From: Osedax frankpressi
Lineage: Eukaryota; Annelida; Polychaeta; Sabellida; Siboglinidae
Direction of reading: 5' to 3'
DNA length: 64,000 nt
NCBI GenBank assembly: GCA_964035775.1
Contig: OZ038316.1
Location: forward strand, 23,755,987 to 23,819,986
The translations under genes were made by a program, and so were the position numbers. Below, piece by piece: positions 57,463 through 64,000 of this stretch. Below the pieces are notes generated by a model. The model worked only from the letters and a program-made list of their open reading frames with translations. It did not search any database and had not been told where the DNA came from. The stretch's first letter is position 1. Each line of letters begins with the position of its first letter.

Positions 57463-58612
57463 ATATAATTTAAATATAATCTAAATATAATCTAAATATA
57501 ATCTAAATATAATCTAAATATAATCTAAATATAATCTAAATATAATCTAAATATAATCTAAATATAATCTAAATATAATCTAAATATAATCTAAATATAA
57601 TCTAAATATAATCTAAATATAATCTAAATATAATCTAAATATAATCTAAATATAATCTAAATATAATCTAAATATAATCTAAATATAATCTAAATATAAT
57701 CTAAATATAATCTAAATATAATCTAAAAATAATCTAAATATAATCTAAATATAATCTAAATATAATCTAAATATAATCTAAATATAATCTAAATATAATC
57801 TAAATATAATCTAAATATAATCTAAATATAATCTAAATATAATCTAAATATAATCTAAATATAATCTAAATATAATCTAAATATAATCTAAATATAATCT
57901 AAATATAATCTAAATATAATCTAAATATAATCTAAATATAATCTAAATATAATCTAAATATAATCTAAATATAATCTAAATATAATCTAAATATAATCTA
58001 AATATAATCTAAATATAATCTAAATATAATCTAAATATAATCTAAATATAATCTAAATATAATCTAAATATAATCTAAATATAATCTAAAAATAATCTAA
58101 ATATAATCTAAATATAATCTAAATATAATCTAAATATAATCTAAATATAATCTAAATATAATCTAAATATAATCTAAATATAATCTAAATATAATCTAAA
58201 TATAATCTAAATATAATCTAAATATAATCTAAATATAATCTAAATATAATCTAAATATAATCTAAATATAATCTAAATATAATCTAAATATAATCTAAAT
58301 ATAATCTAAATATAATCTAAATATAATCTAAATATAATCTAAATATAATCTAAATATAATCTAAATATAATCTAAATATAATCTAAATATAATCTAAATA
58401 TAATCTAAATATAATCTAAATATAATCTAAATATAATCTAAATATAATCTAAATATAATCTAAATATAATCTAAATATAATCTAAATATAATCTAAATAT
58501 AATCTAAATATAATCTAAATATAATCTAAATATAATCTAAATATAATCTAAATATAATCTAAATATAATCTAAATATAATCTAAATATAGTCTAAATCTA
58601 AATCTAATCAAA
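57463..58612. repeat. 11-bp satellite AATCTAAATAT, about 100 copies
   Basis: An almost perfectly uniform array of about 1.15 kb. Only two internal copies carry an A for T change (AATCTAAAAAT); variants appear at the right edge. The homogeneity suggests recent expansion. Confidence 0.98.
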
Positions 58613-58884
58613 ATATAAGCTAAATATAATCTAAATCTAATCTAAATATAACCTAAATACTAAAGCGTATTTAAATACGATGGGAATTCTAGATCAGTAA
58701 TATACATATCAGTAATATACCTACTCGAATCCAGCCTAAATTATAGATCATCATATAACCCTCACGTCTTTTACATGACTAACTACCAGAATAACTAAGT
58801 CCGTTACCAAGGTGGTCAGATTAAATCTTCCGTTTCTCATATTATCTCCATACTTCAGGTCTCCAATGGCCATTGCCACGAGCT

Positions 58885-59273
58885 TGACCTTTGACCCTCG
58901 ATCGAAATCTTCACTTACTCGGTTAATTGCACAATAATACCCTTTACAACTGCTCGACCACTTAGCCGACGCCTAAACCAACGTACGCATGTCCCCGCCT
59001 GCCAACCCGATGACCTCTATCGACCCTGTGACCTCTAATTCGTCCTTGGCAACTACGACGTCGATGACTCCGCGGTACGTTTCGCCCGACGACGGCCTTC
59101 GCTTCAGCGTTAGTTAGTGATGAACCCGTAAGTTTTTGCGATTTTCATGGCGATCACGTAACATAGACGATTACCAACATCTACATCTCGGCGTTCGAAG
59201 GCAATCGTACATTAGTGCATTGTGCGCCATGTAGCGTTCTAACAACGATATCATGTATCGCGACCTTTGACCT
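58885..59273. promoter_or_regulatory. Cluster of nuclear-receptor half-sites, two DR1 elements
   Basis: TGACCTTTGACCC at 58885-58897 and CGACCTTTGACCT at 59261-59273 are, in reverse, AGGTCA-type direct repeats with one-base spacing (DR1), the site type of HNF4 and RXR heterodimers. Further half-sites in the same orientation lie at 59011-59016 and 59029-59034 (TGACCT). The block is CpG-rich and directly precedes a membrane-protein exon. Binding is inference. Confidence 0.5.
58989..59108 (+). CDS. Possible first coding exon, Ser/Thr/Pro-rich
   Basis: MSPPANPMTSIDPVTSNSS, LATTTSMTPRYVSPDDGLR, FS to a GTTAGT donor. A short mucin-like N-terminus before the helix exon at 59318 would suit a type III membrane protein, but the donor leaves phase 0 (or phase 2 at an internal GTACGT) while the helix exon needs phase 1. 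Unproven. Confidence 0.28.
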
Positions 59274-59317
59274 TTGAAGAGCTGCGCGTGACCCCAACTC
59301 GCCATTCTATCTTGCAG

Positions 59318-60558
59318 ATTTAATTATCGGCTGCGGAGTGATTGTCGCCGCCGTCGTGATGTTTGCAGCCTGCGTGATGTTTAATAAGTACAGGTGGGTA
59401 GCGATTGGATAGAACGAATGTATGTAGGGGGAAGGCTAGAGGTAGTGGTAGGGGTTAGTGTAGTGGTAGGGGGCAGTATACTGGTAGGAGGTAGTGTAGT
59501 GGTAGTGGTCAGTGTAGTGGTAGGAGGTAGTGTAGTGGTAGTGGTTAGTGTAGTGGTAGGGGTCGGTGTACTGGTAGGAGGTAGTGTAGTGGTAGGGGTT
59601 AGTGTAGTAGTAGAGGTCAGTGTAGTCTTAGGGGTCAGTGTACTGGTAGGAGGTAGTGTAGTGGTAGGGGGCAGTGTAGTGGTAGGAGGTAGTGTAGTGG
59701 TAGTGGTTAGTGTAGTAGTAGAGGTCAGTGTAGTAGTACAGGTCAGTGTAGTGGTAGATGGCAGTGTAGTGGTAGATGTCAGTGTAGTGGTAGAGGTCAG
59801 TGTAGTGGTAGGGGTTAGTGTAGTGGTAGAGGTCAGTTTACTGGTAGGAGGTAGTGTAGTGATGGACATTGCCCGTTGTACTTATGTTATATCCTGACAT
59901 TGTACACATCATTGTACCTATGGCTGTATACTTGGCTATTGAATATCCACTTATTATGTTATATATAGGCACTTGGCTATTGAATATCCATTATTTTGTT
60001 ATACCAAACTGGCTATTGAATATCCACTGATTTTGTTATAGCTAGCCACCTGGATATTGAATTTCACTGCTTGTGTTATACTTAACCATCTGGCTATTGA
60101 ATACCCACTTACAGTATTATACTTAGCCACATGGCTATTGAAATACAAGGGTATTTAATATGAACTACTCCATCATTCGTTTACAACTCGTGAGACGATT
60201 ATTTTCAATAGTAGAATCAGATGATACAAGTACTTAGCAACATCCCGTTACTTGCTCGAAAACTATTCTTCCCGTATTGTTTAAGCCTATCCACTCTACT
60301 GTACACGGCGTATATCCGTTGCCATATAACCCAAACCCTATAATGTGTAATAAGCCACTCCCCTTTACCAGGAGTTCAAGAATTAGGCTGTTGAGTCAAG
60401 GCAGACGTACAAATAATGCCAACCATAGCTCTACCGCGAGCAACGTGAATACCGTTGAAAATACGACATTGTCCGGTGATACCGGAATCGCTTCCGGGGG
60501 TGGGAGTAATCAGCCCCAAAGTCTCCCTCCCCCGACCACAATGTCCACCTCTATATGA
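59318..60558 (+). CDS. Single-pass membrane protein, last two exons
   Basis: Exon 59318-59393 (acceptor TATCTTGCAG, donor AG|GTGGGT) encodes LIIGCGVIVAAVVMFAACVM then FNKYR: one membrane helix followed by basic residues. Exon 60372-60558 (acceptor CCCCTTTACCAG) joins in phase 2 and encodes SSRIRLLSQGRRTNNANH, a Ser/Asn/Thr-rich stretch, SGGGSNQPQSLPPPTTMSTS-I and TGA. The PPP run could bind SH3 or WW domains. An AATAAA follows at 60607. The ectodomain is unidentified, and so is the family. The intron between holds an 18-bp minisatellite. Confidence 0.65.
59440..59865. repeat. 18-bp minisatellite GTAGTGGTAGGGGTTAGT
   Basis: About 24 copies with GGGTCAGT, GGAGGTAGT and similar variants. Divisible by three, so both strands give long Val/Ser or Thr/Leu open frames that are not genes. 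Confidence 0.95.
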
Positions 60559-60606
60559 TCAGAAGTCATTTGACCAAATCTATTTATAGCTCTACGATTT
60601 TTGTAC

Positions 60607-60612
60607 AATAAA
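60607..60612 (+). terminator. Poly(A) signal of the membrane-protein gene
   Basis: AATAAA 48 nt after the stop codon and just before the GTAC array. Confidence 0.65.
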
Positions 60613-60664
60613 CGTGATATTAAATGTATATATTTTTTCTTCACGTTATCGCGTGACTCTTACT

Positions 60665-62095
60665 AGTCACTGTACAATGTACAATGTACACAGTACAGTG
60701 TACATTGTACAGTGTACAGTGTACGGTGTACAGTGTACAATGTACAGTGTACAGTGTACTGAGCATACTGTACAATGTACAGTATACTGTGTACAATGTA
60801 CGGTGTACAGTGTACAGTGTACTGTGTACATTGTACAGTGTACATTGTACGGTGTACTGTGTACCGTGTACGGTGTACAATGTACGGTGTATAGTGTACG
60901 GTGTACAGTATACAGTGTACGGTGTACTGTGTACCGTGTACGGTGTACTGTGTACTGAGCACACTGTACAATGTACAGTGTACGGTGTACTGTGTACTGA
61001 GCACATTGTACAATGTACAGTGTACGGTGTACTGTGTACTGAGCACACTGTACAGTGTACGGTGTACACTGTACGGTGTACGGTGTACGGTGTACAGTGT
61101 ACATTGTACGGTGTACAGTGTACAGTGTACAGTATACAGTGTACATTGTACATTGTACAGTGTACAGTGTACAGTGTACTGTGTACCGTGTACGGTGTAC
61201 TGTGTACTGTGTACTGAGCACATTGTACAATGTACGGTGTACAGTGTACGGTGTACCGTGTACGGTGTACGGTGTACGGTGTACAGTATACCGTATACAG
61301 TGTACCGTGTACATTGTACAGTGTACTGAGCACACTGTACAATGTACATTGTACATTGTACAGTGTACCGTGTACAGTGTACAGTGTGCATTGTATAGTG
61401 TACAGTGTACAGTGTACATTGTACGGTGTACTGAGCACACTGTACAATGTACAGTGTACGGTGTACAGTGTACCGTGTACAGTGTATAGTATACCGTGTA
61501 CAGTGTAGAGTGTACCGTGTACAGTGTACAATGTACAGTGTAGAGTGTACAAGTGTATAGTGTACCGTGTACAGTGTACAGTGTAGAGTGTACAGTGTAG
61601 AATGTACAGTGTATAGTGTACAGTGTACAGTGTACAGTATATAGTTTATAGTGTTTAGTGTAGAGTGTATAGTGTACAATGTACATTATACAGTATACAG
61701 TGTACAGTGTACAGTGTAGAATGTAGAGTATACAGTGTACAGTGTACAGTGTAGAATGTAGAGTATACAGTGTACAGTGTACATTGTACAGTGTACAGTG
61801 TACAGTGTACAGTGTACAATGTACTGTGCACACTGTACGGTGTACAGTGTACATTGTACAGTGTACAGTGTACGGTGTACACTGTACAGTGTACGGTTTA
61901 CAGTGTACGGTGTACAGTGTAGACTGTACAGTGTACCGTGTACCGTGTACAATGTACATTGTACAGTGTACATTGTAAGGTATAGAATGTACAGTGTACA
62001 GTGTATAGCGTACACTGTACAGTGTACAGTATATAGTTTATAGTCTTTAGTGTAGAGTGTATAGTGTACAATGTACACAGAATAGTATATAGTGT
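60665..62095. repeat. GTAC palindromic minisatellite, array C (1.4 kb)
   Basis: About 140 copies of words such as CAGTGTACAGTGTACGGTGT, from the same family as 17608-18063. A longer period of about 42 bp is marked by ACTGAGCACA (for example near 60955, 60997 and 61039). Open frames up to 430 codons on the minus strand are artefacts of a unit that avoids stop codons. Confidence 0.97.
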
Positions 62096-62218
62096 ACAGT
62101 TTGATGTGTACATAAATATTGATGTAAAAGCAATCACATTCTAAGAAAAGCAACTTTAAAACTATAAAAGGCAACTTCTATGTCGTCAACAAGTTAGTCT
62201 ACTCCTCTAGTTTGTATC

Positions 62219-62256
62219 TAAATATATATTATGTCTATAGACATAATATATATTTA
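62219..62256. repeat. 38-bp perfect palindrome
   Basis: TAAATATATATTATGTCTA followed by its exact reverse complement. A second, imperfect palindrome (AATATCTATA...TATAGATATT) follows at about 62267-62300. Confidence 0.85.
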
Positions 62257-62922
62257 TCTATAGATAATAATATCTATATATAACATCTATAGATATTATT
62301 ACAAATCAATAAACTATTTGCTAATATTAACTAATAAACTATTTCCAAATACGGTATATATATATAGGTAAATATATATATACACATATATAGTAATGGT
62401 AATATATATTTAACTTTTTAGGTATAGCATATAACCGTGTAATTTTAATGATAATATTTTTGATTATTTAAATATTTTAACCAATAATTTAGATCACAGC
62501 TATGTTAAAGTATAAACATAGAGACCATGCTGTAGAGTAAATATATACTATACTATACACTGCTATATATACTATACTATACACTGCTATATATACTATG
62601 CACTGATATGTAATATATTCTATATAACGGGGATATATATAAACTATATGAATCAATGATAATACCTTTGCAATGTACAAATACTAGTTTACAAATTCAT
62701 AAAATTGTTTATTACATAATATATAAAGGAAAATAAGGAAAATAACTAAGGAAGATATATAAAGAAATTAAACGAGATATTTTATAAAGGAATTTGACTA
62801 ATGATTAAGTTATATAACTTAGGAAATTAATTAAGGAAGATACATATACTATCTACATTATACGGGGTAGATTGTACGATGTGAATTAAAGTATGTAGAG
62901 TGTAACATAGACTTATAGTAGT

Positions 62923-64000
62923 ATCTATATCGTGTAGTATCTATATCGTGTAGTACCTGTGTCGTGTAGTATCTATATCGTGTAGTATCTATATCGTGTA
63001 GTATCTATATCGTGTAGTATCTATATCGTGTAGTATCTATATCGTGTAGTATCTGTGTCGTGTAGTATCTATATCATGTAGTATCTATATAGTGTAGTAT
63101 CTATATCGTGTAGTATCTGTATCGTGTAGTATCTGTGTCGTGTAGTATCTATATCGTGTACTATCTGTGTCGTGTAGTATATATATCGTGTAGTATCTGT
63201 GTCGTGTAGTATCTGTGTCGTGTAGTATCTATATCGTGTACTATCTGTGTCGTGTAGTATATATATCGTGTAGTATCTGTGTCGTGTAGTATCTGTGTCG
63301 TGTAGTATCTATATCGTGTACTATCTGTGTCGTGTAGTATATATATCGTGTAGTATCTGTGTCGTGTAGTATCTGTGTCGTGTAGTATCTATATCGTGTA
63401 CTATCTGTGTCGTGTAGTATATATATCATGTAGTATCTGTGTCGTGTAGTATCTGTGTCGTGTAGTATCTATATCGTGTAGTATCTGTGTCGTGTAGTAT
63501 CTATATCGTGTAGTATCTATATAGTGTAGTATCTATATCGTTTAGTATCTATATCGTGTAGTATATATATCGTGTAGTATCTATATCGTGTAGTATCTGT
63601 GTCGTGTAGTATCTGTATCGTGTAGTATCTGTGTCGTGTAGTATCTATATCGTGTAGTATCTATATAGTGTAGTATCTATATCGTGTAGTATCTATATCG
63701 TGTAGTATCTGTGTCGTGTAGTATCTGTGTCGTGTAGTATCTGTATCGTGTAGTATCTGTGTCGTGTAGTATCTATATCGTGTAGTATCTATATAGTGTA
63801 GTATCTATATCGTGTAGTATCTATATCGTGTAGTATCTATATCGTGTAGTATCTATATCGTGTATTATCTATATCGTGTAGTATCTATATCGTGTAGTAT
63901 CTGTATCGTGTAGTATCTATATCGTGTAGTATCTATATCGTGTAGTATCTATATCGTGTAGTATCTATATCGTGTAGTATTTATATCGTGTAGTATTTAT
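62923..64000. repeat. 16-bp satellite GTAGTATCTATATCGT
   Basis: About 67 copies running off the window end. Two main unit types (CTATATCGT and CTGTGTCGT) are mixed; at 63161-63480 five units form an 80-bp block repeated four times (ACTATCTGTGTCG at 63160, 63240, 63320 and 63400). Confidence 0.97.

Noticed and set aside
59381-59897. Val/Ser- and Thr-rich ORFs on opposite strands
   Set aside because: Both derive from the 18-bp minisatellite lying inside an intron.
60641-62174. Open frames up to 430 codons on the minus strand
   Set aside because: Same GTAC satellite artefact; overlapping frames on both strands are equally open.
62923-64000. Regular repeats that could suggest a CRISPR array
   Set aside because: The units are directly adjacent with no unique spacers, and the window is animal nuclear DNA.

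Overview
The window is nuclear DNA of a bilaterian animal. Its genes are cut into short GC-richer exons by spliceosomal introns (GT...AG, with GTTAGT and GTTTGT donors used often), and they lie in very AT-rich DNA full of (TA)n microsatellites, minisatellites and satellites. The troponin I sequence is of the spiralian type (flatworm, mollusc, annelid), so a spiralian is the best guess; this is inference. The standard nuclear code fits, with TAA as the usual stop.

Layout. (1) 3.5-11.3 kb, plus strand: a troponin I gene reconstructed from its TATA/MEF2 promoter to its poly(A) signal. It has nine exons and 241 codons, and its ATG is split across an intron onto a 10-nt microexon. (2) 11.3-17.5 kb: gene desert with a LINE relic. 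(3) 17.6-20.4 kb: two inverted, decayed copies of a cysteine-rich surface-protein gene (furin-like CxxC repeats, a Ly6-type CC..DKCN end, a hydrophobic tail), both bordered by the same palindromic GTAC minisatellite. (4) 24.0-31.2 kb, minus strand: nine phase-consistent exons of an unrecognised single-pass membrane protein (360 aa from its first Met), perhaps with Ig-like exons upstream. (5) 34.7-44.7 kb, minus strand: the last six exons of GET4 (tail-anchored protein insertion pathway). One of its introns holds a 2.25-kb TTAA-flanked DNA transposon. (6) 45-51 kb: a LINE reverse-transcriptase relic and two minisatellites. (7) 51.4-53.9 kb, plus strand: a 3-hydroxyacyl-CoA dehydrogenase gene with its glycine-rich start and C-terminal domain but about 170 central residues missing. 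(8) 57.5-58.6 kb: an 11-bp satellite. (9) 58.9-60.6 kb, plus strand: a GC-rich block with a cluster of nuclear-receptor half-sites, then the transmembrane and tail exons of another single-pass membrane protein. (10) 60.7-64.0 kb: the GTAC array and a 16-bp satellite with 80-bp higher-order structure running off the end.

The genes are functionally unrelated (muscle thin filament, ER membrane-protein insertion, fatty-acid metabolism, surface proteins), as expected for an animal chromosome. The most unusual items are the inverted cysteine-rich/Ly6 pair, the split-start troponin gene, the truncated dehydrogenase, and the unrecognised nine-exon membrane protein.

Stretches not covered by an entry (1-1.2 kb, most of 13.9-17.5, 22.2-24.0, 42.8-44.5, 47.5-51.4 and 54.5-57.4 kb) are AT-rich DNA with scattered (TA)n and no coding signal I can support. 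Exon boundaries were derived by hand from splice signals, reading phase and family resemblance; no alignment was run.
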